Shown: positions 47,559 through 55,587 of the stretch, in pieces
How positions within the stretch are numbered: position 1 is the first letter of the stretch
How the letters are laid out: each line of letters opens with the position of its first letter
Source: CAWCQC01 sp963819905
GTDB lineage: Bacteria; Actinomycetota; Thermoleophilia; Gaiellales; Gaiellaceae
Assembly: GCA_963819905.1 (NCBI GenBank)
Contig: CAWFXP010000011.1
Coordinates: 73,250 to 137,249 of the forward strand
Direction of reading: 5' to 3'
Length of the DNA: 64,000 nt
The notes under the pieces: model-generated
What the model saw: the letters and a program-made list of their open reading frames with translations, nothing else
Told to the model about the DNA's origin: nothing
The model's database searches: none
Made by a program: the position numbers and the translations under genes

Positions 47559-48392
47559 CTACGCAGCGAGGAGACGGAGCTCGAGTTCGGCGACGAGCCG
47601 GTGGAGCACGGGCGCGCTGCCTGTAGCCGCGACGCCGAACCGGCGCTCGCTCCCTTCGGGGCACCAGAAGACGTAGCCGTCCGCCGGGTCGACGTCCTCC
47701 TTGCCGAGGAGCGGGCACCAGCCGTGTCCCAGCTCGAGTGAGGCGTCGGCGCCCTCGAGCATGATCGAGACGGGCGGGCCCTCCCAGTCGGCCTGCGCCA
47801 GCTCGAGCGGCGGCGACGCCTCGAGCACAAGCCAGCCGTCCTCCGTCTCGTGCCCGTGGAGGTGTCGCGCCCACAGCTCCCGCTCGCGATCCGTCATCCC
47901 CGCGCTCGCGAACTCGCCGTCGGCCGGGTAGTCGTACACCGCGACGATCCACGAGCCGAAGCGATAGACGAGGAAGTGCAGGCTCTCGGTTCCCGTCGCA
48001 GGGCCGTCGACGAACGGCACCGCGCCGCCGTCCTGCCGCGCGTACGTGTGCAACCGGGGCGCACCGAGCAGCGCAGCGGCGCGCTCGGAGCCGACGCGTT
48101 CGATGACGAAGTCGCGCTGGATCTCCCGTTCCTCGCTCATCCGCAGCCGGCCCCAGCTGTAGGGCCGGCTGTCCTTCGTCGACACGTCAAGGCCGGGAGG
48201 AATGCGCAGATCGACTCGCGTTCCGTCGGGGAAGGTGAGCAGAATCGCGTCGTCCGGGCTCTCCGATGACGCCTGGGACGGCGTTGAGGTGACGGAGTGA
48301 GCGTGCCCCTGGTGCTCGGCTCCTCCGCAGGCGACGAGGAGGAGGGCCGCGACTGCGGCTGCGGCGAGCATGGGTCGGCGGAGGGAGACCAC
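47559..48392 (-). CDS. Hypothetical lipoprotein
   Basis: The 277-residue protein has a lipoprotein signal (SLRRPMLAAAAVAALLLVACGG) with lipobox LVAC, a His/Ser/Thr-rich linker and a mature domain with FPDGTRVDLRIPPGLDV, FLVYRFGSWIVAVYDYP and WCPLLGKEDVDP. No family is recognised. GTG 48392 is preferred over ATG 48371, which would remove the two arginines of the n-region. It is divergent from the SOS-controlled imuB. Confidence 0.75.
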   Translation of the reverse strand: MVSLRRPMLAAAAVAALLLVACGGAEHQGHAHSVTSTPSQASSESPDDAILLTFPDGTRVDLRIPPGLDVSTKDSRPYSWGRLRMSEEREIQRDFVIERVGSERAAALLGAPRLHTYARQDGGAVPFVDGPATGTESLHFLVYRFGSWIVAVYDYPADGEFASAGMTDRERELWARHLHGHETEDGWLVLEASPPLELAQADWEGPPVSIMLEGADASLELGHGWCPLLGKEDVDPADGYVFWCPEGSERRFGVAATGSAPVLHRLVAELELRLLAA

Positions 48393-48399
48393 GCACGGG

Positions 48400-48411
48400 A
48401 TACGGCCGTAT
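48400..48411. repeat. Palindrome ATACGGCCGTAT ahead of the lipoprotein gene
   Basis: A 12-nt perfect palindrome lies 8 nt upstream of GTG 48392. It could be an operator for the lipoprotein gene; no matching regulator can be named. Confidence 0.3.
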
Positions 48412-48434
48412 ACGTGACGAAAGTCCGCCAGGGC

Positions 48435-48472
48435 TTGACAGGAGAACGTATGTTCGTGTAGAACATCTGTTC
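48435..48472 (+). promoter_or_regulatory. SOS promoter with two LexA boxes before imuB
   Basis: TTGACA (48435-48440), an 18-nt spacer and TAGAAC (48459-48464) form the promoter. Two sites fit the actinobacterial LexA pattern GAAC-N4-GTTC: 48444-48455 in the spacer and 48461-48472 over the -10. Bound LexA would cover the whole promoter. Confidence 0.85.
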
Positions 48473-48474
48473 CC

Positions 48475-49659
48475 ATGATTGCCTGTCTGACCATCTCAGG
48501 GTTTGCGCTCCGGGCCGCGCTTCGCGCTCGCCCGGAGCTCCGCTCCCGGCCGGCGGCGCTCGCCCCCCGGCCGGGAGAGAACGACGTCGTCGGGCCGTGC
48601 ACCGGCTCTGCGCAGGAGGCCGGGGTGCGACCGGGGATGCGGCTCGGCGAGGCGCTCGCGACGTGTCCGCAGCTCGCGCTCGTCGAGCAGGACCCGGCCG
48701 CCGCGGAGGAGGCGTGGGAGCAGCTCCTGCGTCGCCTCGAGGACGCGGGCATCGCCGTCGAGCCGGTCGAGCCCGGCTGCGTCTACTTCGAGACCGCCGG
48801 CATCGAGCGGCTGGCCGGCGGCCTCGAGGCGGCGCTTCGCCGCGCGCTCGACGCCGTCGGATCCGGCTGGGGGGCCCGGGTCGGCGCCGCGACCCGCCGC
48901 TTCGCCGCGCTGGCGGCAGCGAGCGTCGCACCGCCCGGCCGGGCGCTCGTCGTCGACGACGGCGAGACGGCGCTCTTCCTCGAGCCCCTGCCGCTCGACC
49001 TGCTGCCGCTGCCCCCAGACCGCCGCCGAGAGCTCTCCGAGCTCGGGATCCTCAGGCTGGGCGAGCTCGCGCGCCTGCCTGCTCCGGCGGTCGCCGACCG
49101 GCTCGGGCCGGAGGGCGTCGAGGCCTGGCGGCTCGCCCGGGGTGACGATCAGGGCCGGGTCGCTCCCCGCGATCCACCGCGAGTGATCGCGGAGTCGCTC
49201 GTCTTCCCGGAGGCGATCGGGAACGCGCTCGCCCTCGAGCAAGCTCTCGGTGCTCTCCTCGACCGTCTCCTCTCGCGCCGGGAGCGCGGTGGGAGGGCGC
49301 CGCGGCAGCTCGCGATCTCGGCCCGGCTCACCAGCGGTGGCTCCTGGCGGCATGCGGTCACTCTCCGGGAACCGACCGCCGACCCGGAGAGGCTCCGCGC
49401 CGCCCTCGCGCCCAGGCTCGCGGAGCTGCCGGCGCCGGTCTGCGAGCTGTCGCTCGAGCTCGGAGCGCTCGTCGCTTCCGTCGGCAGCCAGCAGGAGCTC
49501 GTCCGTCCGCGCGGGAGCAGGCTCGGAATGTTGCTCGGGGAAGGGTTGCGGCAGGCGCGCATCGCAGCCGGGATCGACGCCGTCTGCACCGTCGTGGAGG
49601 TCGCGCCGTGGTCGCGCATCCCGGAGACCCGGGCGATGCTCGTGCCGCGCGACGACTGA
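48475..49659 (+). CDS. imuB: ImuB, catalytically inactive Y-family polymerase-like mutasome protein
   Basis: The 394-residue protein matches ImuB/DinP-like proteins: a short N-terminal strand (IACLTISGFALRAAL), GMRLGEALATCPQL, PVEPGCVYFETAGIERL and the finger/thumb region ELGILRLGELARLPAPAVADRLG. The acidic residues that catalyse synthesis in true Y polymerases are not in place, as is normal for ImuB. The usual C-terminal clamp-binding motif (QLxLW-like) seems degenerate (SQQELVRP). ImuB links DnaE2 to the clamp in SOS mutagenesis. It follows a LexA-boxed promoter; no imuA' is seen beside it. Confidence 0.88.
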   Translation: MIACLTISGFALRAALRARPELRSRPAALAPRPGENDVVGPCTGSAQEAGVRPGMRLGEALATCPQLALVEQDPAAAEEAWEQLLRRLEDAGIAVEPVEPGCVYFETAGIERLAGGLEAALRRALDAVGSGWGARVGAATRRFAALAAASVAPPGRALVVDDGETALFLEPLPLDLLPLPPDRRRELSELGILRLGELARLPAPAVADRLGPEGVEAWRLARGDDQGRVAPRDPPRVIAESLVFPEAIGNALALEQALGALLDRLLSRRERGGRAPRQLAISARLTSGGSWRHAVTLREPTADPERLRAALAPRLAELPAPVCELSLELGALVASVGSQQELVRPRGSRLGMLLGEGLRQARIAAGIDAVCTVVEVAPWSRIPETRAMLVPRDD

Positions 49660-49679
49660 ACGAGCCGCGACCGGCCCGG

Positions 49680-49880
49680 GTGGCGGCTCCGGAGGGCCTG
49701 CCCGAGGCGGTAGGCGACGTCCCGGTTGCTCATGTCCGCGAGGAGTGGCGCGTGCGCGAGCGCTGGTGGACCGGGCGGCCCGTGCAGCGCCGCTACTTCG
49801 ACGTCGTGCTCGCGACGGGCGAGAACGCCGTCGTCTTCCTGGACGGCGAGAGCGGAAGGTGGTATCGCCAGCGTGCATGA
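49680..49880 (+). CDS. DUF6504 small protein
   Basis: The 66-residue product contains VREEWRVRERWWTGRPVQRRYFDVVL and ends GENAVVFLDGESGRWYRQRA, the pattern of the small DUF6504 domain often found beside imuB and dnaE2. GTG 49680 is the only standard start in the frame after the imuB stop; CTG 49656 would give a longer form. Function is unknown. Confidence 0.7.
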   Translation: MAAPEGLPEAVGDVPVAHVREEWRVRERWWTGRPVQRRYFDVVLATGENAVVFLDGESGRWYRQRA

Positions 49881-49915
49881 GTCCCGTCGACCCAGCCGAC
49901 CCAAAGGAGATGACC

Positions 49916-50779
49916 ATGCCGGACTCGTTCGTGCTCTCCCTCGACCGGCGCAACGCCGCGTTCGATCCTGCCATCCCACCGGCCCTCGAGGTGGATCCCG
50001 GCGCCGTCGTCACGTTCGAGACGGGAGACGACGCCTATGCGCGGCTCGCAGCCGGTGAGTCGGTCGAGGAGATCGGCCTGCAGAACTTCAACCTCGTCAC
50101 CGGCCCGGTCGCGGTCCGCGGCGCCGAGCCCGGCGACGCGTTGCGCCTCGACGTGCTCTCCGTCACGGTTCGCCGTGCCTGGTCGGTCTGGCTCCCCGGC
50201 TTCGGAGGGCTCGGAGCGAGAACGGAGACCGCCCAGGCGCGGGAGATCCCGCTCGAGAACGGGTCGGCCCGCATCGGCGACCTGTCGGTTCCGGCAGAGC
50301 CGATGATCGGCTGCGTCGGAGTCGCGCCGGCCTCGGGCACGAGCTCGACGTTCATGCCTGCGTATCCGTGGGGCGGCAACATGGATCTCCGCGAGCTGTC
50401 ACCGGGCGCCACGCTCTTTCTGCCGGTGCAGGTGCAGGGAGGGCTCCTCTCGCTCGGCGACCTCCACGCCGCGATGGGCATCGCCGAGCCGACCTGGGTG
50501 AGCCTCGAGGCGGCGGGCCAAGCGACCCTGCGGATCGGGCTCGAGAAGGGAATGGGGATCTCGCTTCCCCGGCTCCGCGTCGACGGCTCGACGATCTGCG
50601 TCGGCATGGGGGACACGCAGGAGGCGGCCTACCAGTCGGCGCTCGACCAGGCGTACGACCTTCTGCTCGAGGGCGGTCTCGAGCCGTTCGACGCGTACGC
50701 GTTCGCCAGCGCCTGCGTCGGCATGCGCTTCGGCGGGCCGGCTTCCCCGATCGTCCTCGCCGTGGTGCCCGATCGGTAG
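49916..50779 (+). CDS. Acetamidase/formamidase family protein
   Basis: The 287-residue protein belongs to the FmdA/AmdA amidase family: VSLEAAGQATLRIGLEKG, FMPAYPWGGNMDLRELSPGATLFLPV and GGLLSLGDLHAAMG are typical. It hydrolyses short-chain amides in characterised members. ATG 49916 is supported by AAGGAG at 49904-49909, one of the few clear ribosome sites in the window. It lies inside the SOS cassette, between the DUF6504 gene and dnaE2, with only 3 nt before dnaE2. Confidence 0.88.
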   Translation: MPDSFVLSLDRRNAAFDPAIPPALEVDPGAVVTFETGDDAYARLAAGESVEEIGLQNFNLVTGPVAVRGAEPGDALRLDVLSVTVRRAWSVWLPGFGGLGARTETAQAREIPLENGSARIGDLSVPAEPMIGCVGVAPASGTSSTFMPAYPWGGNMDLRELSPGATLFLPVQVQGGLLSLGDLHAAMGIAEPTWVSLEAAGQATLRIGLEKGMGISLPRLRVDGSTICVGMGDTQEAAYQSALDQAYDLLLEGGLEPFDAYAFASACVGMRFGGPASPIVLAVVPDR

Positions 50780-50782
50780 ACG

Positions 50783-53700
50783 GTGGCCGAGGCACGGTAT
50801 GTAGAGCTCCATTGCCACAGCGCGTACTCGTTCCTGGACGGCGCCTCGCTGCCCGAGGAGATTGCGGTGCGGGCGGCGGAGCTCGGCTATCCGGCGCTCG
50901 CGCTGACCGACCACGACGGCGTCTACGGGTCGCTCGAGTTTGCGCACGCGGCCAGGGCGCTCGGCCTGCGGGCGATCACCGGCGCCGAGGTGACCCTGAA
51001 CGGAGGCGCCCACGTCACCCTTCTCGTCGAGTCCCAGCGCGGGTACGCGAACCTCTGCCGCCTGCTCACCGAGAGCCATGCGCGCGAGCGGCTCCAGCCG
51101 GCGCTCGAGCTCGCCCGCCTGGAGGAGCGAAACGAGGGGCTCGTCTGCCTCTCGGGCTGCGCGCGCCAGGGGCTCGCCGTGCGCGACCCGAACGCCGCCG
51201 CCCGTCTCGCACGGGCCTTTGGGCGTGAGCGCTTCTACGTCGAGCTCCAGCGGCCGTTCTTGCGCGGCGATGCCCGGCGGAACGCGGCCCTGCGGGAGCT
51301 GGCCCGCGATCTGGGCGTCCGCACGGTTGCCACCGGCGACGTCCACGCGCACCACCCGAGACGGACGCGGCTTCAGGACGCGCTCGTCGCGATCCGGCTG
51401 AAGACGTCGCTGGACGGCTGCGAGCCGGAGCGGCGGGGAAACGACGAGTTCGCGCTCCAGTCGCCGGCGGCGATGGCCGAACGCTTCTCCGACGACCCGG
51501 CAGCGGTCACCGCGACGCTCGAGCTCGCGGAGCGGCTCACGTTCGACCTGACGGAGGAGCTCGGCTACCGCTACCCGGACTTCTCGGACGGCTCGGAACC
51601 GGCCGACGCGCAGCTGGCACGGCTCTGCCGGCACGCGTTCGAAGGCAGGTACCGCCATTCACTGCAGCAGGCGCAGGCGCAGGGACGGCTGGACGAGGAG
51701 CTCTCGCTGATCGCCGATCTCGGTCTCTCCGGCTTCTTCCTCCTCCACTGGGAGGTGCTCGAGCTGGCGCGTGAGATCGCCCTCGAGGTGCGCGGACGGG
51801 GCTCGCCGCGCCTGTCGCTGCCGCCGGGCAGGGGGAGGGGAAGCTCGGTCGGCTCGATCGTCTGCTACCTGACCGGGCTTTCCCACGTCGACCCGATCGC
51901 CGCGGGCCTTCCCCTCGGCCGTTTCCTGAACCGTGAGCTCGCCTCGGTGCCGGACGTCGACCTCGACTTCCCGCGCGACATCCGCGAGAAGCTGATCGTG
52001 GCCGTCACCGAGCGCTACGGCCAGGAGCATGCCGCGCTCGTGGCGACCTTCGCCACCTACCGCTCGCGCGGCGCGATCCGCGAGGTGGGGAAGGCGCTCG
52101 GGCTCCCGCCGGCCGAGATCGAGCGGCTCGCCCGCATGTCGGAGGGCTGGGACGCCCGCGCCGTCGGGCAGGAGCTCACGTACCTGCCGGATGCCGATGC
52201 GAAGCTTCGTGCGCCGCGCTGGCAGGCGTTCGTCGAGCTCTGCGGGGAGATCGCGGGCCTCCCGCGCCACATCTCCCAGCACCCGGGAGGAATGATCATC
52301 TCCTCGCGGCCGCTCGTCGAGCTCGTTCCGGTCGAGCCCGCGGCCATGGAGGGGCGCCGGCTCTGCCAGTGGGACAAGGACTCGTGCGCAGATGCCGGTT
52401 TCCTCAAGATCGACCTGCTCGGCCTCGGGATGCTCTCCGCCGTCGAGGAGTGCGTCGACGCGATCGCCCGCCGACACCGGGAGCCGATCGACCTTTCCCG
52501 GATCCCGCTCGACGATGCGGCGGTCTACCGGGAGATCCACGATGCCGACACCGTCGGGGTCTTCCAGATCGAGAGCCGGGCGCAGATGCAGAGCCTGCTC
52601 CGCACCCGCCCCGAGAACCTCGACGATCTCACGATCCAGGTGGCGCTCGTACGCCCGGGGCCCATCCAGGGCGGCGCCGTCCATCCGTACATCGAGCGGC
52701 GCCAGCGCCGGCGCGAGAGCCCCGATTTCGTACCGCCCTACGAGCACCCGTCGCTCGCCGAGCCCCTCGCGGAGACCCTCGGCGTCGTCGTCTTCCAGGA
52801 GCAGGTGCTCGAGGTGGCGATGGCGCTCGCCGGCTTCACCGTGGGCGAGGCGGAGGGGCTCCGGCGCGCGATGAGCCGCAAGCGCAGCCGCGATGCGATC
52901 GAGGCCTACCGCCAGCGCTTCCTCGACGGCGCCGCCGCCCGCGGCGTCCCTCGCGCGACCGCCGAGGAGGTGTTCGCAAAGCTGCTCGGCTTCGCCTCGT
53001 TCGGCTTCCCCAAGTCACACGCGGCCGCGTTCGCGCTCCTCGCCTACCAGTCCGCCTGGCTTCGGCATCACTTCCCGGCCGAGTTTCTGTGCGCGCTCCT
53101 GAACGCCCAGCCGATGGGCTTCTACCCGCCGGCGAGCCTCGTCCGCGACGGCCAGCGGCGCGGGATCGAGGTGCTCCCGCCGGACGTGAACGCGAGCGAC
53201 GCCGCCTGTCGCCTCGAGCGAGATGCGGTGCGTGTCGGGCTCGCCTACGTGAAGGGAGTCGCCGAGGAGCCGGCGACCGCGCTCGTCGAGGAACGGCTCG
53301 CGGGCGGCTCGTTCCGGAGCGTTCAGGACCTCGCGCAGCGCGCGCCGCTCGACCGGCAGCAGCTCGACGCGCTGGCGGCTTCCGGCGCCTGCGATTCCTT
53401 CGGCTGGCCTCGCCGCCAGCTCCTGTGGCGACTCGGCCTGGTGCCGCGCTCTGCCAGCGCGGGCTCCGGCGGCGCCGACCGCCAGCTCGCGCTCCCGCTC
53501 GAGCCGGCCACGGAGATCCCCGATCTGCCCGAGCAGTCGGCCTGGGAGCTGATGCTCGCGGACTACCGCACGACGTCGCTCTCGGTCGGCGTCCACCCGC
53601 TCGACCTCCTGCGGCCCCATCTGCCTGGCGCCGTGGTCTCGAGCGCCGACCTCGACACCGTCGGCCACCGGGAACGCATCGCCGTGGCCGGGCTCGTCGT

Positions 53701-53986
53701 CGCCCGCCAGCGTCCTGCGACGGCGAAGGGCGTCGTCTTCATGCTGCTCGAGGACGAGCACGGCCAGGTCAACCTGATCGTGCCGCCGCCCGTCTACGAG
53801 CGCTTTCGCGCCTCGGTCCGGGGCGAGCCGCTGCTCCTCGCCCGCGGCCGCTTCGAGCGCGTCGAGCGCAATCGCAACGTCGTCGTCGAGGAGCTCGTCT
53901 CGCTGGCACCGCTCGCCCGCCGCGTGGCAGGCGACACCGAGGTGCGCGCGTCGCTTCCATCGGCACACAGCTTCGGCCGGCGGTAG
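50783..53986 (+). CDS. dnaE2: Error-prone DNA polymerase III alpha subunit DnaE2
   Basis: The 1067-residue C-family polymerase has an N-terminal PHP domain (VELHCHSAYSFLDGAS, LTDHDGVYG). The polymerase aspartates are in ASVPDVDLDFP. HISQHPGGMIIS, FFLLHWEVLELAR, SFGFPKSHAAAFALLAYQSAW and a C-terminal OB domain (VAVAGLVVARQRPATAKG) follow. It is shorter than DnaE1 and lacks its C-terminal tau-binding part, as expected for DnaE2. A possible clamp-binding stretch QLALPLE is present. It does translesion synthesis under SOS control. Confidence 0.93.
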   Translation: MAEARYVELHCHSAYSFLDGASLPEEIAVRAAELGYPALALTDHDGVYGSLEFAHAARALGLRAITGAEVTLNGGAHVTLLVESQRGYANLCRLLTESHARERLQPALELARLEERNEGLVCLSGCARQGLAVRDPNAAARLARAFGRERFYVELQRPFLRGDARRNAALRELARDLGVRTVATGDVHAHHPRRTRLQDALVAIRLKTSLDGCEPERRGNDEFALQSPAAMAERFSDDPAAVTATLELAERLTFDLTEELGYRYPDFSDGSEPADAQLARLCRHAFEGRYRHSLQQAQAQGRLDEELSLIADLGLSGFFLLHWEVLELAREIALEVRGRGSPRLSLPPGRGRGSSVGSIVCYLTGLSHVDPIAAGLPLGRFLNRELASVPDVDLDFPRDIREKLIVAVTERYGQEHAALVATFATYRSRGAIREVGKALGLPPAEIERLARMSEGWDARAVGQELTYLPDADAKLRAPRWQAFVELCGEIAGLPRHISQHPGGMIISSRPLVELVPVEPAAMEGRRLCQWDKDSCADAGFLKIDLLGLGMLSAVEECVDAIARRHREPIDLSRIPLDDAAVYREIHDADTVGVFQIESRAQMQSLLRTRPENLDDLTIQVALVRPGPIQGGAVHPYIERRQRRRESPDFVPPYEHPSLAEPLAETLGVVVFQEQVLEVAMALAGFTVGEAEGLRRAMSRKRSRDAIEAYRQRFLDGAAARGVPRATAEEVFAKLLGFASFGFPKSHAAAFALLAYQSAWLRHHFPAEFLCALLNAQPMGFYPPASLVRDGQRRGIEVLPPDVNASDAACRLERDAVRVGLAYVKGVAEEPATALVEERLAGGSFRSVQDLAQRAPLDRQQLDALAASGACDSFGWPRRQLLWRLGLVPRSASAGSGGADRQLALPLEPATEIPDLPEQSAWELMLADYRTTSLSVGVHPLDLLRPHLPGAVVSSADLDTVGHRERIAVAGLVVARQRPATAKGVVFMLLEDEHGQVNLIVPPPVYERFRASVRGEPLLLARGRFERVERNRNVVVEELVSLAPLARRVAGDTEVRASLPSAHSFGRR

Positions 53987-54017
53987 GCGAGTCGGCACGG
54001 CGTAGTGCAAAACACGC

Positions 54018-54023
54018 TACACT
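54018..54023 (+). promoter_or_regulatory. -10 element for the toxin-antitoxin pair
   Basis: TACACT ends 7 nt before ATG 54031. Confidence 0.4.
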
Positions 54024-54030
54024 CGCCGGC

Positions 54031-54279
54031 ATGGCGGCTCTGCCCCCGGTTTCCCTCCGACTCGGTCGCGACGGGATGCACGCGCTCGAGGAGATCGCGC
54101 GGCGCCGGGGCGTGACCCGCGCCGAAGCAGCACGGCAGGCGATCGCCGAGACGGCCGAGCGAGATCGCCGCCGCGCGGGGCTTGCCGCGGAGGCACGACG
54201 GCTCGCGGCCGATCCGGAGTACCAGCGGGAGGCGCGTGCCGTCGCGGACCTGATGGAGCAACTACGTGGTCCGTGGTGA
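54031..54279 (+). CDS. Ribbon-helix-helix type antitoxin
   Basis: The 82-residue protein starts with a short strand (PVSLRLGRDGMHALEEIARR) and a helix-turn-helix (RGVTRAEAARQAIAETAERD), typical of RHH antitoxins. An acidic C-terminal helix (EARAVADLMEQL) would wrap the toxin. The gene overlaps the MazF-like gene by 14 nt, the usual antitoxin-first order. Such antitoxins usually repress their own promoter. Confidence 0.75.
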   Translation: MAALPPVSLRLGRDGMHALEEIARRRGVTRAEAARQAIAETAERDRRRAGLAAEARRLAADPEYQREARAVADLMEQLRGPW

Positions 54280-54583
54280 CGTCTTCGAGATCGCGCCGCC
54301 GCGCCGCCGCGGGCACGTCCAGCAAGGCCGGCGTCACGGAGTCGTGATCCAGGCCGACGATCTCCTCGCGCTCTCTACGGTTGTCATCTGTCCGACGTCT
54401 CGGTCGACGCCGCCGGCGGCCTTCCACCCGCAGATTGCGATCGGCGACGAATCGACGCGCGTGATGTGCGAGATGGTCGGCGCTGTGGACGTGCGCGCGC
54501 TCGGCGAGCAGGTCGCTCACCTGACGTCGGCAGAGCTGCGAGACGTGGACGACGCCCTGCTTCTCGTCCTCGATCTCGGATGA
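54266..54583 (+). CDS. MazF/PemK family endoribonuclease toxin
   Basis: The 105-residue protein has RGDVFEIAPPRRRGHVQQGRR, followed by VVIQADDLLALSTVVICPTS, the MazF core with the arginine before the first long strand and the serine/threonine after CPTS. The family cuts mRNA at short sequences. The GHEQ of typical members reads GHVQ. It starts at GTG 54266, inside the antitoxin gene. Confidence 0.82.
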   Translation: MVRGDVFEIAPPRRRGHVQQGRRHGVVIQADDLLALSTVVICPTSRSTPPAAFHPQIAIGDESTRVMCEMVGAVDVRALGEQVAHLTSAELRDVDDALLLVLDLG

Positions 54584-54616
54584 TCCGGCACTTCCTCGCT
54601 GGCCGGGTGACGTTAC

Positions 54617-55276
54617 TCAATACGAGATCGTCGGCTCACCGGGACGCGGATCTACCGGGAGCGTTCCATGACGCCCGTTTGCGATGCGGGCGGCGCTCCA
54701 GGCTGCGACCGCGGCATCGAGAATGTCGTCCGGCGGCACGCGACCAGCGTCGCCGAGGACGTCCGGGACGATGATTCCCGCAGTCGCGAGTGCTCGTCGG
54801 CGCTGTGCCTGGCCGGTCCAGGTCTTCTTGCCGGCGAACGCCTTCCCGCCGCCCAGAGCACGGAAGGAGCACTCGGGGTGCACCTCTGCGATCCGATCGT
54901 CCGCGATCGCGGCCGCCTCGAGGATTCTCGGTCCCAGCCGCCAGCTTTGCTGAGAGAGTCCCTTCCCACAGGTCGCGCGGGCTATCGCCAAGGCGTCCGC
55001 ATGCGACGAGGCACGGTACGCGTCCGCGGGAAACGTCATGAAGACGGACGGCCCTCCCTTGCCGAGAAACGCCTTCGCATCGATGTCCGCCCGTCGTGGG
55101 AACGGCGGCGGGAGCCCGATCGGGATATCGACGCTCACTATCCGTGCACGGGCGAAGTGGGCGACGACGGCGGCCAGGCGCAGGTCGACGAACGCGCCGT
55201 CGAAACGGCCGTCCCGTAGCTGAACGGCGACCCAGCCACCTTTCCAGCCGTCGATGCCGACGACGAGCAGCGTCAC
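54617..55276 (-). CDS. DUF429 family protein
   Basis: The 219-residue protein has an RNase H-like start (VVGIDGWKGGWVAVQL), VSVDIPIGLPP, the FMTFPADAYRA segment, VHPECSFRALGGGK and DILDAAVAAWSAARI, all typical of DUF429. Its biochemical role is unknown; the fold suggests a nuclease-like site. GTG 55276 overlaps the upstream stop by 4 nt. It is the third gene of a coupled minus-strand operon. Confidence 0.85.
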   Translation of the reverse strand: MTLLVVGIDGWKGGWVAVQLRDGRFDGAFVDLRLAAVVAHFARARIVSVDIPIGLPPPFPRRADIDAKAFLGKGGPSVFMTFPADAYRASSHADALAIARATCGKGLSQQSWRLGPRILEAAAIADDRIAEVHPECSFRALGGGKAFAGKKTWTGQAQRRRALATAGIIVPDVLGDAGRVPPDDILDAAVAAWSAARIANGRHGTLPVDPRPGEPTISY

Positions 55277-55587
55277 TCGAGCTCGAAGCCGAAGCGCGGG
55301 AAGCGCCTGCGCGCTTGCTCGTTGAAGAGCGCCCGGTACTCGTCCGCCGCATCCTCGTCGAGGGTCCGGGCGTACGCGTCACGGAGCTCCTCGAGCGCGT
55401 CCCGACCGGTGTCCACCAGGTCGACGAAGTCGCCGTAGCGCTCCTCGGCCTCGTCCCGAGGGGAGTCGGTGTACGTGCCAAGCGCGGCCTCGACGTCGTC
55501 CACGAGCCCGGCGTGATCCTCGGCGAACAGGTCGAGCTGGCGTTCGACGAGATCGGCGAAGCGCGGACGGCGACGCCGGCGGATCAT
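55273..55587 (-). CDS. Hypothetical acidic helical protein
   Basis: The 104-residue protein has a basic start (MIRRRRRPRF) and then long amphipathic acidic helices (LVERQLDLFAEDHAGLVDDV, RYGDFVDLVDTGRDALEELR, ALFNEQARRRFPRF). No family is recognised. ATG 55587 overlaps the GT4 stop, and its own stop overlaps the DUF429 start. Confidence 0.75.
   Translation of the reverse strand: MIRRRRRPRFADLVERQLDLFAEDHAGLVDDVEAALGTYTDSPRDEAEERYGDFVDLVDTGRDALEELRDAYARTLDEDAADEYRALFNEQARRRFPRFGFELE

Noticed and set aside
50783..53986. Calling this polymerase DnaE1
   Set aside because: It is shorter (1067 residues), lacks the long C-terminal tau-binding region and lies in a LexA-controlled cassette with imuB.
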